A stretch of 64,000 nucleotides of DNA from Chloroflexi bacterium B3_Chlor (GCA_005223035.1 NJBK01000011.1:1-64000); one strand, 5' to 3'; shown: positions 26,172-35,785, numbered from the stretch's first letter. Made by a program: numbers and translations. The notes: generated by a model from the letters alone, not told the origin.

Positions 26172-27272
26172 ATGGACGTCTTGCCGCGGCCTCTTTCGGA
26201 GGAGGTCTTCCGACAACTGGCCACAGCCGGAATCATCGTCATCCTTGTGGCTGTAGTTGCCAGGGTGGTGTTGGTCTTCGTTGACCGCATCGTGCCACGG
26301 TTGACAGGTAGGACCAAGACAGCGCTGGACGACTTGATCATCAATGCCGTTCGTACTCCACTATTCGTATTCATTGTCCTCCTGGCGGTGCGTGGCGCTC
26401 TCACCCAGCTCACCTTTCTGGATGAGACCTGGCGACAGGTTTTGGAAGGGCTCGTCTTTGTTGGTTTCGTCTTGGTGGGCTATGTCTTCGTATATCGCTT
26501 GATCGGCAACCTCTTGTCCTGGTATGGGAGGAGCCTGGCTACAAAGACCGAGACCACCGTTGACGAGCAATTGGTGCCCTTCTTGCGGAGGGTCATCCAA
26601 CTGGTGGTGGCGGCTATCGCCTTGATCATGATCATGGATCATTTCGGTTTCGATATCAGCGCGCTGGTGGCGACGCTGGGGGTCAGTTCTCTGGCCTTCG
26701 CGTTGGCGGCACAGGCCTTCCTGGCTGACACCATCGCTGGCTTCCTGATCATGACCGATCGTCCCTTCAGCGTGGGCGATCGCATCCAGTTGCCCCAGGG
26801 GGTCATGGGAGAGTATGGGGACTGGGGGGATGTGGCGGAGATAGGAGTACGCAGTACCCGGATTCGCTCCACGGATGGCGTGCTACTGACCGTCCCCAAC
26901 TCCAAGCTCACCAACGAGGTAGTGATCAACTTCAGCCACAGTGAAAGCCCCAACCTGCGCGTCCGGCTGCGAGTGGCGGTAGCCCCGGACTCAGAGATCG
27001 TAGAGAGAGCTCTGGCCGAGATAGAGAGGATAGCTTTGCAGGACCCCGACATCGTCCATGAGCCGAGAGCACCAGAGGTGGTTGTCCGTGAGATCGAGGC
27101 CTACGATGTGCTGCTTGAACTCCGCTTCTACGTGGATGATGCGCGCAAGATGAGGCGCACCAAATCGAGGGTGACGGAGGAGATCCTGCGCGCCTTTGAG
27201 GAGAAGGGGATCGAGATTGCCACTCCGATGCAAGTGGTTCACGTGGTGCAGGAGGAAAGCGCTGGGCGGTGA
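26172..27272 (+). CDS. mscS: Small-conductance mechanosensitive channel (MscS family)
   Basis: 366 residues, AGGAGGTG before ATG 26172. Four membrane segments; the last, ISALVATLGVSSLAFALAAQ, is the pore-lining TM3 with its Gly/Ala pattern. Then comes the beta domain (RPFSVGDRIQLP, TRIRSTDGVLLTVPNSKL) and the C-terminal alpha/beta domain. The channel opens under membrane tension and releases solutes on hypo-osmotic shock. Having compatible-solute-type glycosyltransferases nearby fits osmotic adaptation, though the link is inference. Confidence 0.92.
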   Translation: MDVLPRPLSEEVFRQLATAGIIVILVAVVARVVLVFVDRIVPRLTGRTKTALDDLIINAVRTPLFVFIVLLAVRGALTQLTFLDETWRQVLEGLVFVGFVLVGYVFVYRLIGNLLSWYGRSLATKTETTVDEQLVPFLRRVIQLVVAAIALIMIMDHFGFDISALVATLGVSSLAFALAAQAFLADTIAGFLIMTDRPFSVGDRIQLPQGVMGEYGDWGDVAEIGVRSTRIRSTDGVLLTVPNSKLTNEVVINFSHSESPNLRVRLRVAVAPDSEIVERALAEIERIALQDPDIVHEPRAPEVVVREIEAYDVLLELRFYVDDARKMRRTKSRVTEEILRAFEEKGIEIATPMQVVHVVQEESAGR

Positions 27273-27284
27273 CCACGGCGTCTG

Positions 27285-27311
27285 CGGGCTACCCCCGTCC
27301 TGTGTAGCCCG
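27285..27311 (+). terminator. Hairpin after the MscS gene
   Basis: Eight-pair stem CGGGCTAC / GTAGCCCG with an 11-base loop, 13 bases after the stop. No T run follows, so termination would be weak or Rho-assisted. Confidence 0.4.
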
Positions 27312-27341
27312 GGCCCCTGTTAGATCCTCATTGAGGGTGGT

Positions 27342-28280
27342 ATGGATTTGCTCTGTGTTGGCGAGCTGCTGGTAGATAGAATCGCCATCGGTCCGGCGTA
27401 TCGGCGTTTCTTCGGTGGTGCGCCGGCCAACGTCGCCGTCAATTACAGTCAGTTGGGAGGCAAGGCGGCCATCGTCGCGAAGGTGGGCGCCGATTCTTCT
27501 GGTCGCTTCCTGATCGATGAGCTGCGCTCTCACGGGGTCCTTTCTGACGGGGTGGTCGTGGATCCCCGGCATCGGACGAGCGAGGTTTACGTCGGCTCAG
27601 GGGAGATGCCCTGTTGCCCCACCCGCGATGCGGACTTCCACCTGCGGCCCAACGAGATCGACGTCGGCCTGGTGGGTGAATGTCGAATCCTTCACACCTC
27701 GGTTTTCTCCTTGTCCCGGGAGCCCGCCCGTTTCGCGGTTCTGGACGCCGTCAAGCTGGCGAAGGAGAAGGGAAAACTGGTTTCGCTGGAACTCAACTAT
27801 CGCCCTGAAGTGTGGCCGGATCGCCAGGAGGCTCTTCACATCGTAGAAGGACTGCTCCCCTCAGTGGATGCGGTCAAGCCTTCCCTAGAGGACGCTCGCT
27901 CCCTATACGGTGAGCTGGCGCCAGAGGAATACCTTCACCGATTTGCCGGGTTGGGTCCGCCCTTGGTGGTACTGACCATGGGCGCCCAAGGATGCCTACT
28001 TCGCCACGAGGGCCGGGTAACCAAGGTGCCTGGTTATGCGGCCAAGGCGGTGGACACGATCGGTGCAGGAGATGCCTTTTGGGCAGGTTTTCTTTTGAGA
28101 TGGTTGGGTGGCCGCACACCCGTTGAGGCAGCCGGGTTTGGCAACGCAGTGGCTGCCCTGAAGGTAGCGACGGTGGGCGCTATCGCCCCTCTGCCACCTG
28201 CAGACATGGTGGATGCCGAGTTACAGAGTCGCCTCCGAGAGAAGGAAGGTGTGCTGGATGGTGCGGATGCAGACGAGTGA
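27342..28280 (+). CDS. PfkB family carbohydrate kinase (fructokinase-like)
   Basis: 312 residues. GGAPANVAVNYSQLGG is the N-terminal PfkB signature and DTIGAGDAFWAGFLLRWLGG the C-terminal one with the catalytic Asp and anion hole. GELLVDRIAI and LELNYRPEVWPDR are substrate and lid regions typical of fructokinase and 2-keto-3-deoxygluconate kinase-like enzymes. It phosphorylates a sugar with ATP in the cytoplasm. The next gene overlaps its end by 23 bases, so the kinase and a GT4 enzyme are co-translated. This pairing suggests recycling of a free sugar such as fructose from a sucrose-type reaction. Confidence 0.85.
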   Translation: MDLLCVGELLVDRIAIGPAYRRFFGGAPANVAVNYSQLGGKAAIVAKVGADSSGRFLIDELRSHGVLSDGVVVDPRHRTSEVYVGSGEMPCCPTRDADFHLRPNEIDVGLVGECRILHTSVFSLSREPARFAVLDAVKLAKEKGKLVSLELNYRPEVWPDRQEALHIVEGLLPSVDAVKPSLEDARSLYGELAPEEYLHRFAGLGPPLVVLTMGAQGCLLRHEGRVTKVPGYAAKAVDTIGAGDAFWAGFLLRWLGGRTPVEAAGFGNAVAALKVATVGAIAPLPPADMVDAELQSRLREKEGVLDGADADE

Positions 28281-29892
28281 GGCTGGGTTCTGCCATAGGT
28301 CCGATGAACAGCGCGGGGTTTTGGCACGCTGGTTCGAGTGGGTTGTCGGTGGATGCCAGGGGCGAGAACCGTCTCCGCCCTTGCGAGAGGCCGCGCGGCT
28401 GGAGAGACTGGAAGGGGAAGAAGCGGCGCTGCCCTCTCTCCGTACTCCCAGCGAGCCGGAAATCGCTGATATGCTCAGGGAGCACTACCCGTCTGGTCTG
28501 ACTTTCGTGGTGGTCAGTTACCACACCAACCCCCTCTACGCCATCAAGGAGCGGGTTCGGGCCGAGGAAGGCGTGGACATCGACCCCTTCGACCAGGGGG
28601 GACAGGGCACCTATCAGGAGAGGCTGGCCTTCGAGCTAGCTGAGACGTTCGGCCTCCGTGTGTTGACCTTCACCCTTGCTCGCACTTTTCTTCCCAAGGA
28701 GCAATACCTGAACATCCACCCTCAAGCTCCCGTTGTCCCCGTCCCCCATTCTGAACGCCACGTAGAAGATGAGAGCGGGCTGGTGAGGAAGGAGAACATC
28801 TACTTTGTCATTGATGAGTTGGTGGATAACACCGTTGACTACCTGGCCAGAAACGCGGTTCAGGTAGACTTTTTCTCGGGGCACTATGCCACGGGCATGG
28901 CGGCCGCTCGCAGGTTGTCGCAGAGGTATGGCAAGACGGTGAGGCGGATGGTCCCCTATTCGACCACGACTCACTCTCTGGGTTGGGATCGATTCCTGGC
29001 TACCTATGAGGGCTATACTTGGGAGCAACTGAAGAGATTCAATTTCGATCATAGGCTAAGAGAAGAGAGACGTGCCATGCAAGAGGCCGACCTGGTCATT
29101 AGTGTCGCCCCTAGCGAGATCGGGACGGTCACCCATCCTGGGCTGTACAATGTATCTAATGAGAAGGTGGTTTCCATCCCTGGCGGTGTGGACACACAGG
29201 TTTTCTGTCTCTACGACCCGGCTGAGCATAGAGACGCTGTGGCCGCACTGCGCCACCAACATGGGATCGCAGAGGATGATCGCTTGATTCTGGTCATTGG
29301 TCGGCTGTGGGATTATCGCAGAAAGGGCGTGGATATTGCGCTGCGGGCCTTCGCTCGAGCGCGGGAGGACATGGGGGAACGGACCGACTCGCTGCTGCTG
29401 GCGCTGGTGGGTGTCCCGCCCGTTGACGACCCCACTGGCAAGTGGAGCAGGCTACGAGAGGAAGTGGAGGAGCTGGTCCATGACAGCGGGGTGCAGGATA
29501 GCACTCTACTGATCGAGATGGTGCCGCACGAGGCTGTTCCCTCCTGGCTCCATCTGACAGCGCTTTCGAGGGGAGTGGTCCTGGCGCTACCCAGAGTGGA
29601 GCCTTGGGGGCTGATGAACCTGGAGGCGATGGCCACCGGGAACGTCGTGGTGACCATAGACCAGGGCGGGCCACCTAACTACATTCAGACTGGCCATAAT
29701 GGCTTACTTGTGAACAGGGACGATGTCGAGCATACAGTTCAGATACTAACGGAGGTTCTCAGCAACGAAGAGCTAGCCGAGCGGATCGGACAGAATGCCC
29801 ATTCTACTGTCTCAGCCGAGCACTCCTGGGGACGCGTGGCTCGGAGATTCCTGTGGGCTCATCTGCAGGCCATGAACCCAGCGGCGGTCTAG
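28258..29892 (+). CDS. GT4 glycosyltransferase, long form
   Basis: 544 residues from ATG 28258 (GGAAGG upstream), overlapping the kinase gene by 23 bases. The N-terminal 60 residues are unmatched; then a GT-B core with FDQGGQGTYQERLAFELAET, a donor domain IGRLWDYRRKGVDIALRAFA and the E-x7-E box EPWGLMNLEAMATGNVV. GGDVD-type turn SIPGGVDTQVF is also present. Activated-sugar transfer to an unknown acceptor. With the kinase and the next GT4 gene it forms a three-gene cluster. It may be a sucrose-synthase- or sucrose-phosphate-synthase-like enzyme, but this is uncertain. Confidence 0.75.
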   Translation: MVRMQTSEAGFCHRSDEQRGVLARWFEWVVGGCQGREPSPPLREAARLERLEGEEAALPSLRTPSEPEIADMLREHYPSGLTFVVVSYHTNPLYAIKERVRAEEGVDIDPFDQGGQGTYQERLAFELAETFGLRVLTFTLARTFLPKEQYLNIHPQAPVVPVPHSERHVEDESGLVRKENIYFVIDELVDNTVDYLARNAVQVDFFSGHYATGMAAARRLSQRYGKTVRRMVPYSTTTHSLGWDRFLATYEGYTWEQLKRFNFDHRLREERRAMQEADLVISVAPSEIGTVTHPGLYNVSNEKVVSIPGGVDTQVFCLYDPAEHRDAVAALRHQHGIAEDDRLILVIGRLWDYRRKGVDIALRAFARAREDMGERTDSLLLALVGVPPVDDPTGKWSRLREEVEELVHDSGVQDSTLLIEMVPHEAVPSWLHLTALSRGVVLALPRVEPWGLMNLEAMATGNVVVTIDQGGPPNYIQTGHNGLLVNRDDVEHTVQILTEVLSNEELAERIGQNAHSTVSAEHSWGRVARRFLWAHLQAMNPAAV

Positions 29893-30016
29893 GGGCCGAG
29901 GCGGACCGAGAGGACGCACCCTGCGATACTCTGCGTCGCTGCGCTCCCCCGCTAGTCAGGATGCCATTCTGCGGCCCGCTGCCCCATTGCGAGTTCAGGC
30001 CTGAGGAAGTGGCACA

Positions 30017-31336
30017 TTGAAGATCGCTCTAGTGTCTCTGCAGTTCGAGGCTACCACCACCGGCGGGGGCGGTGTTCATGTCGAGAAACTGACCGAACAG
30101 CTTCTCCACAGTGGACATGAGGTCACCATCCTGTCTATCCACACGGACCCAACGTTGGCTGGGGCCACCTTGGTGGAGGGACCTGTGCCCTACAGCAGGG
30201 AGGCCAGCGGTGGGTTGTCGGTGGTCAGGTTCTTCGTTGAGCCAGGGCTCAGCCAACCCTACGACGGGGCAAGGGAAGCAGAGTTGTCTCGCATCAAGAA
30301 GTTCTGTGACGCTGTCACTTCGTGGTTGGACGAGCGAGTTGGGGATTTCGAGATCGTACATCTGCATGGACATCATCTCATCCCGGGTTACCTCGCCCAA
30401 CGACTCAGGGGGAAAGGGTTCAAGGTGGTGTCCACCATCCACTTTCTGGAATCCACCCTGCTGACAGTTGACCCACAGGCGGTGGAGCACTTCCGCGTGA
30501 CCGAGCAAACACTAACCCAGATAAGGCTCTGGGAGGCCATGACTCGCCATGCGGACGTGATTGTGCCTGTGAGCCCGCAGGGCAAGGACGATCTGCTCAG
30601 CTTGATGGGGGAGTTCAAGGTGGAGCTGGAGGAGATAGGACCCAAGATGCATGTCATCTCCAGTGGAGTGGACAAAGAGGTCGTGTTGTCACCCAAGGGA
30701 GTGGAGGGGAAGCTGGCGCAGGTTCCTGATGTGGTCGAAATGGTGGTTTTCTGCCGGCTGGACCCGAGTAAGGGGGTGCACTACGCGATTCGTGCCGCTG
30801 CGGAAGCGGCTACAAACAGTGACCGACAGCTGACGCTGAGTGTGGCTGGCATCCCGGCGTCGGAGGCCTACCTGCGTGTCCTCGTTGAGGAGGTTCGCCA
30901 AGTACGCGACACTCTCTCTGCGGAGATCAAGACCTTCGACAGGATCTTCACTCCGCTGGAGAGAAATGCACTTCTGGACAGATTTCATATCTATGTCCTC
31001 CCCACTTTGAATGAGCCTTTTGGTATGACGTTGATTGAGGCGGGAGCGAGGGGCAACCGCCTCATTGCCACCGATACGGCCGGGCCTCTGTACATCCTCG
31101 ACGGTGAGCAGATGGAGGACAGAGGATGGGGGTACATCACCCGTTGCGGGGTATGTGCCAAGAGGACTGAGGACCCAGAGGTCAACTTGGCGCCAAACGT
31201 GGCGAAGGCGATTGGCTGGACTCTCGACCATTGGAACGCGAGTGCAGACCAGGCCATTCGATTCCTGACCAAGATAGGGGATCGCTTCACCTGGGGGAAA
31301 GTAGCCGAGGATTACCTTGAGGTCTACCGAGGCTGA
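30017..31336 (+). CDS. GT4 glycosyltransferase
   Basis: 439 residues with TTG start at 30017 and GAGGAAG upstream. Glycogen-synthase-like N-terminus KIALVSLQFEATTTGGGGVH, HLHGHHLIPGYLA, donor domain VVFCRLDPSKGVHYAIRAAA and NEPFGMTLIEAGARGNRLIA as the E-x7-E region. It follows the other GT4 gene after 124 bases. Cytoplasmic enzyme using an NDP-sugar. Similar architecture occurs in sucrose-phosphate synthases and mannosyl transferases; the acceptor is not known. Confidence 0.78.
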   Translation: MKIALVSLQFEATTTGGGGVHVEKLTEQLLHSGHEVTILSIHTDPTLAGATLVEGPVPYSREASGGLSVVRFFVEPGLSQPYDGAREAELSRIKKFCDAVTSWLDERVGDFEIVHLHGHHLIPGYLAQRLRGKGFKVVSTIHFLESTLLTVDPQAVEHFRVTEQTLTQIRLWEAMTRHADVIVPVSPQGKDDLLSLMGEFKVELEEIGPKMHVISSGVDKEVVLSPKGVEGKLAQVPDVVEMVVFCRLDPSKGVHYAIRAAAEAATNSDRQLTLSVAGIPASEAYLRVLVEEVRQVRDTLSAEIKTFDRIFTPLERNALLDRFHIYVLPTLNEPFGMTLIEAGARGNRLIATDTAGPLYILDGEQMEDRGWGYITRCGVCAKRTEDPEVNLAPNVAKAIGWTLDHWNASADQAIRFLTKIGDRFTWGKVAEDYLEVYRG

Positions 31337-31492
31337 CAAGCCATGAGGGCGGAGTTTTCCTAGGCTCGTGGAGGGGTCCGTTCGACTATCCGCTTCTGGC
31401 ACTCTTCTTCAGTACCGTGCTGCGCTTCCAGGAACGCCCCTGACAGCAGAGGCGCCGCGGTGTCCATCCCTCTGGTCTTCGGACGATGGCGA

Positions 31493-32731
31493 TCATCGTT
31501 CGGGCAGCAGACGCGCCAGAGGTGAACCCAACAGCAAGATTATCGCGCTGATGGTGAAGGCCACACGCAGTCCGAACAGATCTCCCAGGGCACCCATGAC
31601 CACCGCCGCGCCTGACTCCGAGGTGAAGGTGAGAGCCAAGTAGAGTCCAGTGGCCAGCGCTCGGTTGTCGGGACAGTTCTCCTGCACCATGGCCATGAGG
31701 ACTGTTCGGACTGAAGGCCCCATGATGCCCATAACCAGCAGGATGGGGAGTCGACTCCAACCGCTGACGGCCAGGAAGAGCAGCATCAGCACCGACGCAG
31801 AAAGCATGGAGATGAAGAGGACCACCCGGCGCCCCACCCGATCGCTCATTGATCCGCCCAGTAGCGCTCCTAACCATCCCGCGCCTGTCAGCACCGTAAG
31901 CGAGAAGCCCGCAAACCAGAGGGTGGAGCCTTCCTGGATCAGGAAAGTGGGCAGGAAGGTGATCTGCGCTGACACCATCAACGCCCTCACCATGACTATG
32001 CCCACTAGCGGGGCCAGGAGCGGCCTGAGAGCTTGGAGCGCGTCGCGCCAGGAGCCCGCCTGACGGGCTGGCGGGGATAGCTGAGGGAGGTCTCTGAGTC
32101 GTACATACAGAATGGCGGAGGCGATCCAGCCCCCAATCATCAGCCACGGCGTACCCTCCAGGGTGAAGAAGTTGACGGCGCTGACGACGAGAATGGGCCC
32201 CAAAGCAAAGCCGATGCTGCCCCCTACCATCCAGACGCCCATGCCTCTCCCCAGGCTGCGGCCTGACAGACGGCCGGCCATCGCTGGTGCCACGGCGTGC
32301 AGGGCGGCCGAACCGAGGCCCGCCACCAAGACAAGCAACACCAGCACAGTGTAGCGAGGTGCCACACCCAGCAGGCTCATCATCGTGGCCGTCAGTGCCG
32401 GAGCCAGGATGACGAAGTAGCGCAGACTGACCCGGTCAGCCACGTGGCCGATGACAGGTTGAAGGAGCGAAGGGGCTGCCCGCAGGAAGTCCAGAAGTCC
32501 AGCCTGGGTCATGGATAGGGAGAGTTTGGCGATCAGGGATGGCAAGAGGGGCGCCAGAAAGGAGCCGTAGGTGTCGTGCACCGCGTGAGCGAGGCTGAGA
32601 GTGAGCACGCGGCTCGCTTGGAAGCCTTCCGTGCTCCTCGGCTGAGGCTGTTCGACTGCAGCGGGATCACCTGCAACCGTGATCTCGCCCTCCGGGAGGT
32701 GTGTCGTGTGATCGCTGGCAGATGGCAGCAC
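31493..32731 (-). CDS. MFS transporter, third gene of a tandem array
   Basis: 412 residues, twelve membrane segments. Similar to drug-efflux MFS proteins of the fosmidomycin-resistance type: SLAHAVHDTYGSFLAPLLPS in the first segment, DRVGRR loop between segments 2-3 of the second half, GDLFGLRVAFTISA near the end. GTG 32731 shares its G with the TAG stop of the gene upstream, so translation is coupled. It is about half identical by eye to its two neighbours. The substrate is unknown. Confidence 0.85.
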   Translation of the reverse strand: MLPSASDHTTHLPEGEITVAGDPAAVEQPQPRSTEGFQASRVLTLSLAHAVHDTYGSFLAPLLPSLIAKLSLSMTQAGLLDFLRAAPSLLQPVIGHVADRVSLRYFVILAPALTATMMSLLGVAPRYTVLVLLVLVAGLGSAALHAVAPAMAGRLSGRSLGRGMGVWMVGGSIGFALGPILVVSAVNFFTLEGTPWLMIGGWIASAILYVRLRDLPQLSPPARQAGSWRDALQALRPLLAPLVGIVMVRALMVSAQITFLPTFLIQEGSTLWFAGFSLTVLTGAGWLGALLGGSMSDRVGRRVVLFISMLSASVLMLLFLAVSGWSRLPILLVMGIMGPSVRTVLMAMVQENCPDNRALATGLYLALTFTSESGAAVVMGALGDLFGLRVAFTISAIILLLGSPLARLLPER

Positions 32732-34014
32732 TATCTCATCACTTCGGCGGGATGCTCGTCTTCTGCAGATTCCCCAGGCTCAGCCTTGTTGGGCAATACC
32801 GACCCTCCTGTTGGCAGCAGAAACACAAGGGGCAGACTCAATAGCAGGACAACTGCACTGGTGGTGAAGGCCAGGGACAGGCCGAAGAGGTCCCCCAAGG
32901 CCCCCAGGATCACTGCGCCCCCGGACTCTGTGAGGAAGGCCAGGGATAGGTAGAGTCCGTTGGCCAGCGCTCGTTGATCGGGGCAACTCTCCTGCACCAC
33001 TGCCATCAGGATGACCTGGGTAGGGACGATCGTGAGGCCCAGAGCGACCAGGACGGGGACCATAGCCCAGCCACTGACCATCAGCAGCACGAACAGCAGC
33101 AGCGGCGGCGCAAGCATGAAGACGAACAGCACCCGTCGCCGACCCCAGCGGTCGCTCAAGGAGCCTCCGAGCAGGGAGCCGACCATGCCGGGTCCCGCTA
33201 CAATGGAGACCGACAAGCCGGCAAACCACAGACTGGCGCCTCGCTCGGTGAGATAAGTTGGCAAGAAGATGAATAGCGCCGCAACCATCAAGCCACGCAT
33301 CACGGTGATACCCACCAGCGGCACGAGAAGCGGTCTCAAGGCTCCCAACCCTGCGCGGAACAAGCCCCTGTCTCCGATGGTAGTTGGGGGTGCCGGCACT
33401 CGCCTGAGCCGCACGAAGAGGATAGCAGAAGCGATCCAGCCGCCCACCATCAGCCATGGAATACCCTCGAGGGTTAGGAGATTCACCGCGCTAACGACGA
33501 TGATCGGGCCCAACGTGTATCCCAAGGTGCCCCCGACCATCCACACGCCCAGGCCGCGCCCCAATCTCGTGCCGGAAAGGCGGCCCGCGATGGCCGGCGC
33601 TACAGCATGCAAGCTGGCCGAACTGAGGCCCGCTAGTATTACCAACAGAGCCACTACCGCATAGCGGGGCGCCACACCCAGTAAGCTCATCATCGTCGCA
33701 ACGACTGCAGGAGAGAGAATGACGAAGTACCGCAAGCTGACCCTATCTGCCAGATAACCGATAACTGGCTGGAGCAGCGAGGGAGAGGATTGGAGAAAAG
33801 CCAGCAGCCCCGCCTGGGTCTTGGACATTGCCAGCTTGGTGATTAGCGCCGGCAAGAGCGGTGCCAGGAACGACGTGTATGTGTCGTTCGTCGCATGGGC
33901 GAAGCTGACGCTGAGTACTCCGCCCGCTTGGTAGTCTTGGCCTTCGGCTATCTGAGTGGCCGTGGCGACTTCGCTTTCCCTCTGGCGGGCAGTATAGTTG
34001 GTCGTGGGTCGCAT
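32731..34014 (-). CDS. MFS transporter, second gene of the array
   Basis: 427 residues, ATG 34014. Same architecture as its neighbours (SFAHATNDTYTSFLAPLLPA, SDRWGRRRVLF, GDLFGLSLAFTTSA) with a longer acidic tail. The sequence GATGAGATAG occurs just before its start and again at its own end, evidence of tandem duplication of a whole gene unit. The end overlaps the next start by one base. Confidence 0.85.
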   Translation of the reverse strand: MRPTTNYTARQRESEVATATQIAEGQDYQAGGVLSVSFAHATNDTYTSFLAPLLPALITKLAMSKTQAGLLAFLQSSPSLLQPVIGYLADRVSLRYFVILSPAVVATMMSLLGVAPRYAVVALLVILAGLSSASLHAVAPAIAGRLSGTRLGRGLGVWMVGGTLGYTLGPIIVVSAVNLLTLEGIPWLMVGGWIASAILFVRLRRVPAPPTTIGDRGLFRAGLGALRPLLVPLVGITVMRGLMVAALFIFLPTYLTERGASLWFAGLSVSIVAGPGMVGSLLGGSLSDRWGRRRVLFVFMLAPPLLLFVLLMVSGWAMVPVLVALGLTIVPTQVILMAVVQESCPDQRALANGLYLSLAFLTESGGAVILGALGDLFGLSLAFTTSAVVLLLSLPLVFLLPTGGSVLPNKAEPGESAEDEHPAEVMR

Positions 34015-34044
34015 GACTATCTCATCATTCCGTCGCGATTCTCA

Positions 34045-34364
34045 TCAGGACGCCGCCATCTTGAACGACTCGGATCCCTCTTTGGGCAGCAGAAGCACAA
34101 GGGGGAGGCCGGCCAATATGATCACTGCACCGGTGGCCAAAGCCAGCCGCAGGCTGAAGAGGTCTCCCAGAACACCCAATACCACCGCACCCACGGACTG
34201 AGAGATGAAGGTGAGAGACGAATAGACACCGTTCGCCAGTGCCCCGTTTGGAACCCTTCGATGGCACTGACGACAGGCCCGGCGCCTTCAGCCCGCTCAA
34301 CAGTGGGCGTGAGTTCGTCTTCTGAGAGACTTGCAGTGTTGGTGCTTTTGCCTGGCATGATCAA
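34045..34364 (-). pseudogene. MFS gene reduced to its two ends
   Basis: The start MIMPGKSTNTASLSEDELTP and SAIEGFQT match the N-terminal tail type of the neighbours (compare TEGFQASRVL). At about 34258 the sequence jumps, in another frame, to ALANGVYSSLTFISQSVGAV and GVLGDLFSLRLALATGAV, the last two membrane segments, and stops at 34045-34047. About 300 residues between are missing. This was a fourth member of the array. Confidence 0.85.
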
Positions 34365-34415
34365 CTCACTGGTATCTTGCTCCAGTGACTGTTTCGACAG
34401 GGATGTCCGTTTGGG

Positions 34416-35636
34416 CTACGCCGGTTGCCTGCCTGGTAGCATGAGAAGCAGGGGCAGGCCTAGCAGTGGGATGACCGCGCTGATGGTGAAGGCAAGCCGC
34501 AGTCCAAAGAGATCCCCAACCGCACCCAGCACGATCACGGCGCCTGATCGGATGACGAAGGCCAAGGCCATGTAGACGCCGTTGGCCAAAGCTCGATTCT
34601 CAGGGAAGCTCTCCTGCACCAAAGCCATGATCACCGGCGCGACCGACAGTGACGTGAAGCCCAGCAGCAGCAGGAGGGGGAAGCGGATCCAACCGCTGGT
34701 CGCCAAGAAGATGAACATGAAGAGAGGCGTCGCCAGCATGGCTACGAGAAGCACAAGGCGCCGCCCCATCCGGTCGCTCAGCGAGCCCCCTGTCAGCGCG
34801 CCCACCACACCTGCTGCCTCCAGCACTGTAAGGGAGACCCCGGCGACCCAGAAACTGGCTCCCTCCTCGGTGAGGAAGATGGGTAGGTAGGTGGTCAGTG
34901 CAGCCAGCATGAAGACACGCGCCGTTATGATACCCACCAGAGGGACGAGAAGCGGCCTCATCCCCTGCAATCCCTGGCGAAAGGAGATTCCTTGGCTGGG
35001 CTCTGGTGGCCTGCGGGGGACATCCTTCAGCAATAAGTATAGGAGGAGCGAGGCCAACAGCCCTCCGCTCATCAGCCAAGGCGTGCCCTCGAGGGTGAGG
35101 AAGTTCACGGCGGTGACGATGATGATGGGCCCCAGTGTACGTCCCAACTCACCGCCGACCATCCAGAAGCCCATACCCCGGCCCAGGCTGCTCCCCGACA
35201 GACGGCCCGCTATCACCGGAACTACGGCGTGAAAGGCAGCTGAGCTGAGGCCCACCACTGTCAACAAGAAAGCGAGCACCGCGTAGCGGGGTGCGATACC
35301 CAGCAGGCTCATCATGGTTGCCGTCAGTGCAGGAGCGAGGATGACAAGGTAGCGCAGGCTGACGCGATCGGCCAGGTAGCCGATGTATGGCTGGAGGACT
35401 GAGGGTCCCTGCATGAAGACGGTGAGGGCGCCGGCCTCTGTCTTGGAGAGGGATAGCTTGGCGATGAAGGCTGGCAACAGCGGCGCCAGGAAGGCCGTGT
35501 AAGTATCGTGTACTAGGTGGGCCGCGGTGATCGTGACTACCCGGCCGGTTTGAAATACTCCGGTGTCAACCCCCGCACCGTCGGGCGCAGCTTTGAATTG
35601 GGTACCGTCCTTGATGGAATCGCTTGTCGTGCGAAT
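34416..35636 (-). CDS. MFS transporter, first gene of the array, apparent ATT start
   Basis: 406 residues if read from ATT 35636-35634. The frame from there is open and carries homologous sequence (TITAAHLVHDTYTAFLAPLL against SLAHAVHDTYGSFLAPLLPS in a paralogue), yet it has no ATG, GTG or TTG before an internal TTG at 35477, which would delete the first membrane segment. IRTTSDS aligns with MRPTTNY, the start of the next paralogue, so ATT sits where ATG is in the copy. AGGT lies just upstream. Either ATT is used or the start was lost. The rest is complete, ending MLPGRQPA. A promoter lies at 35717-35745. Confidence 0.75.
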   Translation of the reverse strand: MRTTSDSIKDGTQFKAAPDGAGVDTGVFQTGRVVTITAAHLVHDTYTAFLAPLLPAFIAKLSLSKTEAGALTVFMQGPSVLQPYIGYLADRVSLRYLVILAPALTATMMSLLGIAPRYAVLAFLLTVVGLSSAAFHAVVPVIAGRLSGSSLGRGMGFWMVGGELGRTLGPIIIVTAVNFLTLEGTPWLMSGGLLASLLLYLLLKDVPRRPPEPSQGISFRQGLQGMRPLLVPLVGIITARVFMLAALTTYLPIFLTEEGASFWVAGVSLTVLEAAGVVGALTGGSLSDRMGRRLVLLVAMLATPLFMFIFLATSGWIRFPLLLLLGFTSLSVAPVIMALVQESFPENRALANGVYMALAFVIRSGAVIVLGAVGDLFGLRLAFTISAVIPLLGLPLLLMLPGRQPA

Positions 35637-35716
35637 GATGACCTCATCTATGATGGAGCCTCACGAGCTCGAGATACTGGCAGAAGCCAGCGGCCTGTGG
35701 GCTGGCATGACAAAGA

Positions 35717-35745
35717 AGTATAGCATACGCGCTTGAGATCGGCAA
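35717..35745 (-). promoter_or_regulatory. Promoter of the MFS array
   Basis: On the minus strand: TTGCCG (35745-35740), 17 bases, TATACT (35722-35717). Leader of about 75 bases to the ATT codon. Confidence 0.6.
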
Positions 35746-35785
35746 TACTCGCTCAGTTACCATCCGGTAGTACAAAGGCTCTACT

